Assembly: GCF_016746095.1 (NCBI RefSeq)
Contig: NZ_JAERTY010000002.1
Location: 434,001 to 498,000, forward strand
From: Sphingobacterium faecale
Lineage (GTDB): Bacteria > Bacteroidota > Bacteroidia > Sphingobacteriales > Sphingobacteriaceae
DNA: 64,000 nucleotides
Reading direction: 5' to 3'
Both the position numbers and the translations under genes were made by a program. Under the pieces are notes generated by a model that had not been told where the DNA came from, searched no databases, and saw only the letters and a list, made by a program, of their open reading frames with translations. Within the stretch, counting starts at the first letter, position 1, and every line of letters begins with the position of its first letter. Below are positions 56,695 through 64,000 of this stretch, piece by piece.

Positions 56695-58641
56695 ATGAAA
56701 TTACGATATATCATATATTCCAGCTTAACTGGCTTATTATTGTCAGGTAATATTCAGGCACAAGAACAACCAAGTCAGGGAAGACAGGCCGACGAACTTT
56801 TTCAAAGTATGGATTATGCACGTGCAGCTGCGCTGTATGAAAAGTTAGTTGATACCAAACGTCCACGTACGTCAGATCTGGAGCGATTGGCATATAGTTA
56901 CTTGTATCTCAATATGTATGATCAAGCTGAGAGTTGGTATGCAAGAGCTGTGCAGGCACCAAAAGCGAGTAAAGAAACCTATTTGAATTATGCGCGCGCG
57001 TTACAACAACAAGGCAAGTATGTGAAAGCGAGGGAGCAGTATCAACTCTACACTTCTCAGTTTGGTCAAGATAAAGGGATTGATCGTTCTATACAGGGTA
57101 TAGATTCAGCGATTGTTTGGACCAATAATCCAAGTGCATACGTGGTGAAAAATGAGTCGGCAGTCAATACTGTTTACGCTGATTTCGGATATTTTCCCCT
57201 AGCAGCGGATAAAGGCTTATTGACTACAGAGCCTAATCGCATATTAGGTTCGAAGAGCGGTATGACGGGACATTCCTATTTAAGAATGTATAGTGTCGAG
57301 CGTACTCCTGACGGCACATTAAATGTTCCCTTACATCTTTTTGGCGATTTTAATGATGCAAAATACCATGTGGGACCTGTAGCCATCGATGCTAAAAATC
57401 AGATTTATTACGTGACACGCACTTATCCAGGTAAGCGTGATGCACAACGTTTCCAAGAGCATGGTATGCGCTGGGCAAAACAAAATTTAGAATTAATAAT
57501 ATATACCAAAGAAGGATCAGGCTGGCATGCTGAAAGTTTTCCTTATAATGATGCAAAGCGATATTCCTTAGGTCATGCCAGTTTAAGTGAAGATGGCAAA
57601 ACACTGTATTTTGCTTCTGATATGCCTGGTGGTCTTGGCGGCGTAGATATTTGGTATAGCGAAAAGCTACAGGATGGAAGCTGGGGGACCCCAAAAAATG
57701 CGGGACCAGAAGTTAATACTGAGAGCGACGAAATGTTTCCTTCCATTCATTATTCCACACTTTATTTTTCTAGTAATGGGCATATAGGCATGGGGGGATT
57801 GGATCTATTCAAGGCCGAGGGACAAAAATCTACCTTTTCTAAACCGGTGAATTTAAGATATCCCTTGAATTCAGCTGGCGATGATTTTTGCTTCATAATA
57901 GCTGAAAGTAATCCAACTTATATTAGCGGATATTTATCCTCCAATCGCAAAGGGGGGCAGGGTTCTGACGATATCTACTCTTTTTCATTAAGAAAACCAG
58001 ATGTAAAAGTCTTGTTAGAGGTCAATCTTCGTAATAAGGATAACGGCAAGCCTATTGATAACGGTTTGGTTAACCTTATGGATAAAAATAGACAAATTAT
58101 TTCGAGTGGTCTAACGGATGGCAAAGGAGGTATTCAGTTTAAGCTTGAACCTCATTTAGGATATGCGTTGCTTGGTCAGAAACATGGTTTATTACCAGAT
58201 TCAGTTTCATTACCTATTATAAATGCTAATAGAGACACAACTATAAAAGTTACGTTAGAACTGAAACCTGAGTTCACAAAAGGAGATCGCTTTGTACTTG
58301 AGGATATCCATTATGATCTAGATAAATATTTTATTCGAAAGGATGCGGCAGTTATATTAGATCGTTTAGTGAAGACTATGAAAGATCATCCTAGTTTAAA
58401 AATTGAGCTTTCAAGTCATACAGATAGCCGCGGTTCTGCTCGATACAACGAAGTGTTATCGCAAAATCGGGCGCAAGCAGCCGTAGATTATATAGTTAGT
58501 CAAGGTATTTCAAGAAATCGTTTAATAGCTAAAGGTTATGGGGAGACACGTCTCACCAATAGATGTGCTGACGGAATATCCTGTACGGAACAGGAACATC
58601 AAGCCAATAGACGTACGGAAGTCGAAATATTAGAATTTTAA
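56695..58641 (+). CDS. OmpA-family protein with TPR and PD40-like repeats, T9SS-associated
   Basis: A 648-residue protein with a signal peptide ending IQAQ. Residues about 25-125 form TPR-like helices (DYARAAALYEKLV). About 200-440 form a PD40/beta-propeller-like region (GHASLSEDGKTLYFASDMPG, then SDDIYSFSL). About 450-530 look like a CarboxypepD-type beta sandwich. The C-terminal 110 residues are an OmpA domain that binds peptidoglycan (SSHTDSRGSARYNEVLSQNR). This layout resembles PorE and the OmpA partners of SprF-type proteins. It would link the secretion partner to the cell wall. It ends the three-gene adhesin unit. Confidence 0.9.
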   Translation: MKLRYIIYSSLTGLLLSGNIQAQEQPSQGRQADELFQSMDYARAAALYEKLVDTKRPRTSDLERLAYSYLYLNMYDQAESWYARAVQAPKASKETYLNYARALQQQGKYVKAREQYQLYTSQFGQDKGIDRSIQGIDSAIVWTNNPSAYVVKNESAVNTVYADFGYFPLAADKGLLTTEPNRILGSKSGMTGHSYLRMYSVERTPDGTLNVPLHLFGDFNDAKYHVGPVAIDAKNQIYYVTRTYPGKRDAQRFQEHGMRWAKQNLELIIYTKEGSGWHAESFPYNDAKRYSLGHASLSEDGKTLYFASDMPGGLGGVDIWYSEKLQDGSWGTPKNAGPEVNTESDEMFPSIHYSTLYFSSNGHIGMGGLDLFKAEGQKSTFSKPVNLRYPLNSAGDDFCFIIAESNPTYISGYLSSNRKGGQGSDDIYSFSLRKPDVKVLLEVNLRNKDNGKPIDNGLVNLMDKNRQIISSGLTDGKGGIQFKLEPHLGYALLGQKHGLLPDSVSLPIINANRDTTIKVTLELKPEFTKGDRFVLEDIHYDLDKYFIRKDAAVILDRLVKTMKDHPSLKIELSSHTDSRGSARYNEVLSQNRAQAAVDYIVSQGISRNRLIAKGYGETRLTNRCADGISCTEQEHQANRRTEVEILEF

Positions 58642-58643
58642 GG

Positions 58644-58687
58644 AAACAAAAATGCCCCTTTCAGCATAGAAAGGGGCATTTTTGTTT
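58644..58687. terminator. Bidirectional terminator between the OmpA-family gene and RNase R
   Basis: A perfect 19-bp stem (58644-58662 with 58669-58687, loop AGCATA) has a GC-rich centre and A/T-rich flanks, so it ends in T-rich sequence in both directions. Its right end reaches the stop codon of the convergent RNase R gene. Confidence 0.9.
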
Positions 58688-60816
58688 TAACTTAATAAAG
58701 TAAAGTCGATCTGCCTTTTTTCTAAGTCTACTTTCTTGACTTTAATCTGTACCTCGTCTCCCAACTGGTATATTTTTTTCTTACGCTGTCCGATTATGGC
58801 AAAGTTCTTCTCATCTAAGGTATAGAAATCATCCGTTATATCCCGTAGTCGTACCATGCCTTCACATTTATTCTCCTGGATCTCTACATACATTCCCCAT
58901 TCGGTCACACCGGATACTATTCCTGTGTATTCGACCCCCACTTGATCCTGCAAGAATTCTGCTTGTTTGTACTTGATGGAAGCACGCTCTGCTTCAGCAG
59001 CCTTTTTCTCCATTTGTGAGGAATGTTCCGCCATCTTCTCGTAGTGTTCGATATTCACTTTGGTACCTCCATCGAGATAAAATTGAAGTAAACGGTGCAC
59101 CATAACATCGGGATAGCGACGGATAGGTGAGGTAAAGTGAGTGTAGTAGTCGAATGCTAAACCATAATGTGACGTACCTTTTGTAGTATATATAGCTTTA
59201 GCCATGGAGCGCACCGCAAGAGATGTTAGTAGATTTTGTTCTTTACTTCCCTCGATTTTCATCATCAGAGCATTTAAAGACTTGGCTGTTTCCTTGTCTG
59301 ACTTGATAGAGAGACGGTGACCAAAACGTGCTGCAAATTGAGAAAAGCTAGTCAGTGTCTCTGGGTTCGGTGTGTCGTGAAAACGGTATACAAAGCCAAG
59401 TTTATTTTTACCTTTTCCTTGCTTACCAATGTATTCTGCTACTTTTCGATTGGCCAATAGCATAAAATCTTCGATCAGCTTGTGTGCATCCTTTCTAACT
59501 TTGGTATATACTCCCAATGGTTTTCCTTTTTCATCCAAAAGAAACTTGACCTCTTCACTTTCGAAACTGATAGCGCCATTCTTGAATTTTCGATCCCGTA
59601 GGATATAGGCGAGTTCATTTAGTCTTAGGATAGCATCAGCGTGATCTCCACTTTTGTTTTCTATAATTTCCTGCGCTTCTTCGTAGCTGAATCTATGGTC
59701 AGAATGGATGATTGTACGCCCAAACCATTGCTCTACAACATTAGCCTTCTCGTCCATCTCAAATACGGCTGAAAAACAGAGTTTGTCTTCATTGGGACGG
59801 AGCGAACAAAGGTTGTTGGACAATCGTTCGGGGAGCATCGGAATGACACGGTCGACCAGGTATACCGACGTGCCGCGCTCAAATGCTTCTTTGTCCAACA
59901 GGCTCTCTGGTGTGACGTAATAGGATACATCAGCGATATGTACACCTATTTCGTAGTTGCCATTCTCAAGCTCTTTGAATGAAATGGCATCATCAAAATC
60001 TTTAGCATCGGCAGGATCTATGGTGAAAGTCAAGGTATTCCTGAAATCTCTACGCTTAGCGATTTCTTCTGCGCTAATCTCTTCGGGAATAGCATTTGCG
60101 GACTCCTCCACTTCTTTTGGGAAATGAAGCGGGAAACCGTAGTCTGCAAGAATAGCGTTCATCTCGGTATTGTTCTCGCCTTTTGCACCGAGTACAGATT
60201 TGACTTTACCTATTGGATTCTTTGCGTTTTTAGGCCACTCTACTATGGTGACTAATACCTTTTCGCCATTCTTTGCACCATGGAGACCATCTAATGGAAT
60301 AAAAATATCATGCTGCATCTTTCGGTCATCAGGGAGAAAGAATGCATAACTCTGTGATATATCTATGGTGCCTGTAAAATCGGTCTTCGCACGTTGTAGA
60401 ATTTCAACAACTTCGCCTTCTCTTTTGCGGCCTTTTTTACGCTCATATACATGTACTTTGACAATATCTCCATGTAAAGCCTGACGTAGCTTCCTTGGTG
60501 CTACAAAAATATCATTTTCCAATTCATCTTCAGGGACGATATAGGCCGAGCCATCAGCAGTCATGTCGACCTTACCGGTGATATAGACCTGCAATTGCCG
60601 GAGTTTAAATTTTCCCCTTTCGGGCTGAGCGAATTGTCCGCTTTTTGAGGAATCGTTTAGAATGTCGGCAATGGCAACTTTAGAGTCGCTATCTTTAATA
60701 TTGAGCTTGGCTGCAACTTGTTTATAGTTTAGAAGTGAATTGCCTGATTTTTCAAAAATGTCAACAATCAGCTGTGTCAGCACTTCTTTGTAAGGATTTT
60801 CTTTTCTTGATTTCAT
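58687..60816 (-). CDS. rnr: Ribonuclease R (3'-5' exoribonuclease)
   Basis: A 709-residue exoribonuclease of the RNase II/R family that degrades structured RNA. It has an N-terminal winged-helix-like segment (about 10-60), cold-shock domains (about 70-220), the RNB catalytic domain with acidic metal ligands in TIDPADAKDFDDAISF near 265-280, and a C-terminal S1 domain (about 625-707). Signature stretches include FTSPIRRYPDVMVHRLLQFYLDGG. Length is normal. Its promoter must lie in the 296-bp gap to fur; no clean match to the local promoter pattern was found there. Confidence 0.95.
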   Translation of the reverse strand: MKSRKENPYKEVLTQLIVDIFEKSGNSLLNYKQVAAKLNIKDSDSKVAIADILNDSSKSGQFAQPERGKFKLRQLQVYITGKVDMTADGSAYIVPEDELENDIFVAPRKLRQALHGDIVKVHVYERKKGRKREGEVVEILQRAKTDFTGTIDISQSYAFFLPDDRKMQHDIFIPLDGLHGAKNGEKVLVTIVEWPKNAKNPIGKVKSVLGAKGENNTEMNAILADYGFPLHFPKEVEESANAIPEEISAEEIAKRRDFRNTLTFTIDPADAKDFDDAISFKELENGNYEIGVHIADVSYYVTPESLLDKEAFERGTSVYLVDRVIPMLPERLSNNLCSLRPNEDKLCFSAVFEMDEKANVVEQWFGRTIIHSDHRFSYEEAQEIIENKSGDHADAILRLNELAYILRDRKFKNGAISFESEEVKFLLDEKGKPLGVYTKVRKDAHKLIEDFMLLANRKVAEYIGKQGKGKNKLGFVYRFHDTPNPETLTSFSQFAARFGHRLSIKSDKETAKSLNALMMKIEGSKEQNLLTSLAVRSMAKAIYTTKGTSHYGLAFDYYTHFTSPIRRYPDVMVHRLLQFYLDGGTKVNIEHYEKMAEHSSQMEKKAAEAERASIKYKQAEFLQDQVGVEYTGIVSGVTEWGMYVEIQENKCEGMVRLRDITDDFYTLDEKNFAIIGQRKKKIYQLGDEVQIKVKKVDLEKRQIDFTLLS

Positions 60817-61112
60817 GTATTGTTATTTGTCTTCCAACTTTCAGATTTAACCTCTTATTTATCAGTTATATCTGTTCTTGACTATTCTTTTTATTCTTAC
60901 GATTGAAGGACAGCCGTTACTTATATGATATAGGAAATATACAAAAATGATGCTGAAGTTGCCTTTTATATGATAATAATTATTCTTTTCTCCTTTCTAG
61001 GGAGTAATTATCCGACACAATTTATTTCAGATTTAGTGGTTCTGTACCCATATAGGCCAAGGTATGGAGTACGGTGTGTTGGACTGAAGGCACTTTGGTA
61101 CCCCATCTGATC

Positions 61113-61574
61113 TTATTCAGCGCTGTTACAATGATCGCATAATCCTACCGCATTGATGGCTATAGCATGGAGCGTAAAACTTGGAGGAAGACTTATTTTA
61201 GGTACAGAAACTTCGTCTAAACAATAGACGCTGTTACATACGGAGCAGATGAAGTGTATATGCTGATCATGGTGATGTTCTGCACTACACCGTGTAGAAC
61301 AGATGGCATAAGTCGCTGTCCCATTAAGATCAAATACTTTGTGAAGAATTCCTTTTTCTTCAAAACTTCCCAATATTCGGTAAAGTGTAACCCGGTCGAT
61401 ATCTTTCCCAACAATTTTTTCCAGATCGGGTTGGGATAAGGCCGCTGTTTTTTCTGAGATGATATCTAAAACACGTAAACGGGGCTGGGTTACTTTGAGT
61501 TTGTTCTTCCTTAGTAAATCTGCAAAGTCTTCGTTAATGATACCTTCTTTCGTCTGTTTTTTCTCCATACTCAT
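61113..61574 (-). CDS. Fur-family metal-responsive transcriptional regulator
   Basis: I start this at the ATG at 61574 (MSMEKKQ), giving about 153 residues. An open frame continues to 61631, but those 19 codons run through a perfect hairpin and look non-coding. The winged helix includes NKLKVTQPRLRVLDI and IDRVTLYRILGSFEEKG. The dimer/metal part has HHHDQHIHFICSVCNSVYCL and CDHCN, giving two CxxC pairs for structural zinc. It could be Fur, Zur or a peroxide sensor, which cannot be settled by eye. It follows the transaldolase gene on the same strand. Confidence 0.9.
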   Translation of the reverse strand: MSMEKKQTKEGIINEDFADLLRKNKLKVTQPRLRVLDIISEKTAALSQPDLEKIVGKDIDRVTLYRILGSFEEKGILHKVFDLNGTATYAICSTRCSAEHHHDQHIHFICSVCNSVYCLDEVSVPKISLPPSFTLHAIAINAVGLCDHCNSAE

Positions 61575-61580
61575 TGTTGT

Positions 61581-61588
61581 CAAATTTA
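61581..61588 (-). promoter_or_regulatory. Candidate -7 element TAAATTTG for the Fur-family gene
   Basis: On the minus strand TAAATTTG fits TAnnTTTG and ends 6 bases before the preferred ATG (61574). This predicts an almost leaderless message. It supports the shorter start but lacks a clear -33. Confidence 0.35.
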
Positions 61589-61591
61589 AAG

Positions 61592-61630
61592 TGTCATCTG
61601 TAGAAAGTTTAGAACTTTCTACAGATGACA
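61592..61630 (-). terminator. Perfect 18-bp hairpin between transaldolase and Fur-family genes
   Basis: Arms 61592-61609 and 61613-61630 are fully complementary around a 3-base loop. It begins 13 bases after the transaldolase stop, which fits a terminator, but it has no strong T-run. It also lies where the -33 region of the fur promoter would be, so an operator role is possible. Confidence 0.7.
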
Positions 61631-61642
61631 TTTCTTGTTTTT

Positions 61643-62302
61643 TTATTTGCCTGCTGCTTTAGCGTGATCTGCTAAAAACTGCGCAAGACCGCTATCAGTC
61701 AGCGGGTGTTTTAGGAGAGCTGTAATGGCAGAAAGAGGACCCGTCATGACGTCGGCACCTATTTTGGCACAGCCTAATATATGAGCACTGTGGCGTACAG
61801 AAGCTGCGAGGATCTGTGTTTGGAAGCCGTAATTATCATAAATCAATCTGATTTCTTCGATCAGATTTAAACCATCTACGGAGATGTCATCAAGACGTCC
61901 TATAAATGGCGATACGTATGTCGCTCCCGCCTTTGCAGCCAACAAGGCCTGTCCAGCTGAAAATACCAGTGTACAGTTTGTTTTTATACCTTTTTTACTG
62001 AAATATTTGATCGCTTTGACCCCGTCTTTGATCATAGGAACTTTTACTACGATCTTACTATCCAATGCCGCAAGCTGTTCGCCTTCCTTGATCATACCTT
62101 CGTAATCTGTAGAGATAACTTCTGCACTGACATCTCCATCGACAATTTCGCAAATTGCTTTGTAATGGTTAATGACATTTTCTTCGCCGCTAATTCCTTC
62201 TTTAGCCATAAGGCTTGGATTAGTGGTTACACCATCTAATACCCCTAGGTCTTGTGCTTCTTTAATTTGTGCTAGGTTGGCTGTGTCTATAAAAAATTTC
62301 AT
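61643..62302 (-). CDS. fsa: Transaldolase / fructose-6-phosphate aldolase-like (FSA/MipB family)
   Basis: A 219-residue class I aldolase of the small transaldolase family. The Schiff-base lysine is Lys87 in IVVKVPM, and the N-terminal [13 protein letters not shown] and [12 protein letters not shown] segments are typical. The enzyme either splits fructose 6-phosphate or transfers dihydroxyacetone units in the pentose phosphate pathway; Bacteroidota members are usually annotated as transaldolase. It is upstream of the Fur-family gene and separated from it by a perfect hairpin. Confidence 0.94.
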   Translation of the reverse strand: MKFFIDTANLAQIKEAQDLGVLDGVTTNPSLMAKEGISGEENVINHYKAICEIVDGDVSAEVISTDYEGMIKEGEQLAALDSKIVVKVPMIKDGVKAIKYFSKKGIKTNCTLVFSAGQALLAAKAGATYVSPFIGRLDDISVDGLNLIEEIRLIYDNYGFQTQILAASVRHSAHILGCAKIGADVMTGPLSAITALLKHPLTDSGLAQFLADHAKAAGK

Positions 62303-62369
62303 GTTTTGATTGATTGTTGTTTACAAAATTTTATGAGGTTCTAAAAACTATCTCTAGTGTTAGCTGTTA

Positions 62370-62377
62370 CAAAGGTA
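62370..62377 (-). promoter_or_regulatory. Candidate -7 element TACCTTTG for the transaldolase gene
   Basis: On the minus strand TACCTTTG fits TAnnTTTG about 68 bases before the ATG at 62302. The -33 region has TTTC and not TTG. Confidence 0.4.
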
Positions 62378-62451
62378 GTTAATTCTTTTCGGAAATATGA
62401 TGAGGCAGATCTGCTTATTCGCAGATCCGCAAATTTAAGTATATTGCCTAT

Positions 62452-63705
62452 ATGGATATTTTTAGGTCGCTTCATTATCCCAATTTTCGGTTACATACTA
62501 TAGGCCAGTCCATCTCTCTTCTCGGAACCTGGATGCAACGTATAGCCATTAGTTGGTTGGTTTATAAACTTACAGATTCCGTTTTTTGGCTCGGCTTTGT
62601 ATCTTTTGTTTCGCTATCGCCCTCTCTATTTTTTTCTCCTTTTATAGGAAGTTTTGTAGATGGGCGGTCGAAATACAAGCTCGTGGTGGTGACTCAGATA
62701 CTGCTGATGATCCAAGCAGCTGTATTGACACTGGTGGTATATGTCGATTGGGTGTCGGTGTATTGGCTGTGTGTACTCGGCTTTGTGCAAGGTGTAATCA
62801 ATGCTTTTGACGTGGTATCTAGGCAGGCATTATTGGTGTCACTGGTAGATAATAAGAAAGATCTGCCTAATGCGATAGCTTTGAACTCCTCGGTTTTTAA
62901 TGCCGCTCGTATGGTAGGACCAGCTATCGGTGGATTTCTTTTGAGTACTTACGGCGAACTGGTCTGTTTCTTTATCAACTTTTTAAGTTTTATTCCCGTA
63001 TTATTTACCCTTTCCCAAATGAAGGTCAATGAAATTAAAGTCACGAAATCCAAACAGTTTTCTAACTGGGAAGGATTGAAAGATGGTTTTGACTATTTAA
63101 AGCGTTCGCCTCATATCGCATCCTTGATTATTATTATGGGATGCTCTAGTCTTTTTGTTATTCCTTATACATCGTTATTACCTGCTGTAGCTAAGGATTT
63201 ATTTAATGGAGACGAACGTACTTTTTCGTGGTTTGAGAGTGCAGCAGGACTGGGAGCTATGATTGGTGCTATCAATATGGCGAGGCTCAAGTCTGGAGAA
63301 AACTTACGTTATCGAGTGATGTTCTCTGCTCTAATTATGGGTATTTCTCTTTTGTTGCTAGCGTATGCACATTATTTAATCTCGGCATTACTTTTTACTG
63401 TCGCTGTTTCTTTTGCCATGATGATGCAAAATTCGAGTATCAATACTTATATACAGACACACGCTGTACCAGCGTATAGGGCACGGATCATGTCCTATTA
63501 TGTTATGGCCTTTCAAGGTATATTTCCGATAGGTAGTCTGATTATCGGAGCTGTAGCAGAAGGGCTCGGTATCAAACATACACTGTATCTGATGGGGGCA
63601 ATCGGTGTTTTGATAGCTCTAGGCTTTTATACCTATCTCCGGCAACACATACATAGGCGATTGTTTAAATTTCCCCTTCCTCTATCCAGAGGCCATCGTT
63701 CTTGA
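62452..63705 (+). CDS. MFS transporter (MFS_3 / EntS-like exporter family)
   Basis: A 417-residue permease with twelve predicted helices. It starts [20 protein letters not shown] and has the MFS_3-type [26 protein letters not shown] first helices, then [19 protein letters not shown], as in EntS-like exporters. It likely exports a small molecule by proton exchange; the compound is unknown. Its last 41 bases overlap the 3' end of ispG on the opposite strand, so the final dozen residues are read from shared DNA. Confidence 0.88.
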   Translation: MDIFRSLHYPNFRLHTIGQSISLLGTWMQRIAISWLVYKLTDSVFWLGFVSFVSLSPSLFFSPFIGSFVDGRSKYKLVVVTQILLMIQAAVLTLVVYVDWVSVYWLCVLGFVQGVINAFDVVSRQALLVSLVDNKKDLPNAIALNSSVFNAARMVGPAIGGFLLSTYGELVCFFINFLSFIPVLFTLSQMKVNEIKVTKSKQFSNWEGLKDGFDYLKRSPHIASLIIIMGCSSLFVIPYTSLLPAVAKDLFNGDERTFSWFESAAGLGAMIGAINMARLKSGENLRYRVMFSALIMGISLLLLAYAHYLISALLFTVAVSFAMMMQNSSINTYIQTHAVPAYRARIMSYYVMAFQGIFPIGSLIIGAVAEGLGIKHTLYLMGAIGVLIALGFYTYLRQHIHRRLFKFPLPLSRGHRS

Positions 63706-64000
63706 TGATGTCGATCAGTTCGTCCAAGGCATTGGCTGAGCTGACATTCTTTTTGACAACTTCTTTTCCTCTGTAGAGTGTAATCTTATCGGGACCAGCA
63801 CCTACATACCCGTAATCTGCATCAGCCATTTCGCCTGGGCCGTTTACAATACAGCCCATGATGCCTATTTTAAGTCCTTTAAGATGGTTTGTTCTGCTTC
63901 GGATCATTTGTGTGGTTTCCTGAAGATCAAATAGTGTCCGGCCACAGCTCGGACAGGAGATATATTCTGTTTTGGATATTCTGGAACGGGTAGCTTGTAA
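63665..64000 (-). CDS. ispG: 4-hydroxy-3-methylbut-2-enyl diphosphate synthase, C-terminal part (cut by window edge)
   Basis: Only the last 111 codons are in the window; the frame is open through position 64000. It makes the isoprenoid precursor HMBPP in the MEP pathway with a 4Fe-4S cluster. The conserved cluster region is visible: [16 protein letters not shown] with two Cys, then [20 protein letters not shown] with the third. An internal ATG at 63907 is not the start, because the reading frame and the conserved sequence continue upstream of it. Confidence 0.95.
   Translation of the reverse strand, partial: LQATRSRISKTEYISCPSCGRTLFDLQETTQMIRSRTNHLKGLKIGIMGCIVNGPGEMADADYGYVGAGPDKITLYRGKEVVKKNVSSANALDELIDIIKNDGLWIEEGEI

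Noticed and set aside
61592..61630. CRISPR-like or mobile element origin for the large palindromes
   Set aside because: Each palindrome (13636, 40767, 61592) has a different sequence, occurs once in the window, and has no repeat-spacer array or transposase nearby.
63665..63907. Treating the 80-codon frame at the right edge as a separate small gene
   Set aside because: The same frame continues to the window edge with conserved IspG sequence, so it is part of ispG and the internal ATG is not a start.

Overview
This window looks like chromosomal DNA from a Bacteroidota species, most likely Sphingobacteriaceae and Sphingobacterium-like. The evidence is two SusC/SusD loci with FecR-type signalling, ECF sigma factors of the Bacteroidota expansion type, a giant surface protein with a type IX secretion (T9SS) C-terminal domain, a PorP/SprF partner, HmuY, DUF4091 and DUF5000 families, a few TAnnTTTG-like promoters, and mostly weak Shine-Dalgarno sites. 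I saw no tRNA, rRNA, insertion sequence, prophage or CRISPR array.

Layout. 1-2.4 kb: a regulator gene broken by an amber codon and an unknown membrane protein, both on the minus strand. 2.6-13.7 kb: a nutrient-uptake locus (FecR, SusC, SusD, DUF5000 lipoprotein, a lipoprotein fused to a metallo-beta-lactamase (MBL) fold domain, and a second stand-alone MBL protein) closed by a 23-bp perfect hairpin. An ECF sigma factor gene follows. 14.5-17.0 kb: a heme-copper-oxidase-like membrane protein converging with a DUF763 gene. 17.2-26.5 kb: a second complete sigma/FecR/SusC/SusD locus ending in a phosphodiester glycosidase with GLUG-like repeats. 26.6-31.8 kb: minus-strand housekeeping and envelope genes (ABC exporter, S1C protease, porin, EmrE-type exporter). 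32.0-36.1 kb: a heme-uptake operon (PepSY protein, TonB receptor, HmuY). 36.2-40.6 kb: class IV aminotransferase, aldehyde dehydrogenase and a DUF4091 glycoside hydrolase. 41.0-58.6 kb: two tandem membrane-anchored AraC regulators, then a 4006-residue adhesin with 22 tandem repeats, a PorP/SprF protein and an OmpA-family protein. 58.7-64.0 kb: RNase R, Fur-family regulator, fructose-6-phosphate aldolase-type transaldolase, MFS exporter and the 3' end of ispG.

How the genes work together. Each SusC carries an STN domain that would signal through FecR to an ECF sigma factor, so each locus should be induced by its own substrate. The first locus carries MBL hydrolases in place of glycosidases. 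The adhesin, SprF-like and OmpA-like genes resemble the SprB/SprF arrangement of gliding bacteria and would form a T9SS-exported surface filament. The AraC pair just upstream is a candidate controller.

The most unusual items are the duplicated MBL pair with its lipoprotein fusion, and the 1824-bp six-repeat block duplication inside the adhesin gene. Also notable are the perfect palindromes near candidate promoters at 40.8 and 61.6 kb, and the orphan FecR whose likely sigma factor lies at the far end of its locus. All identifications are by eye; no database search was run.
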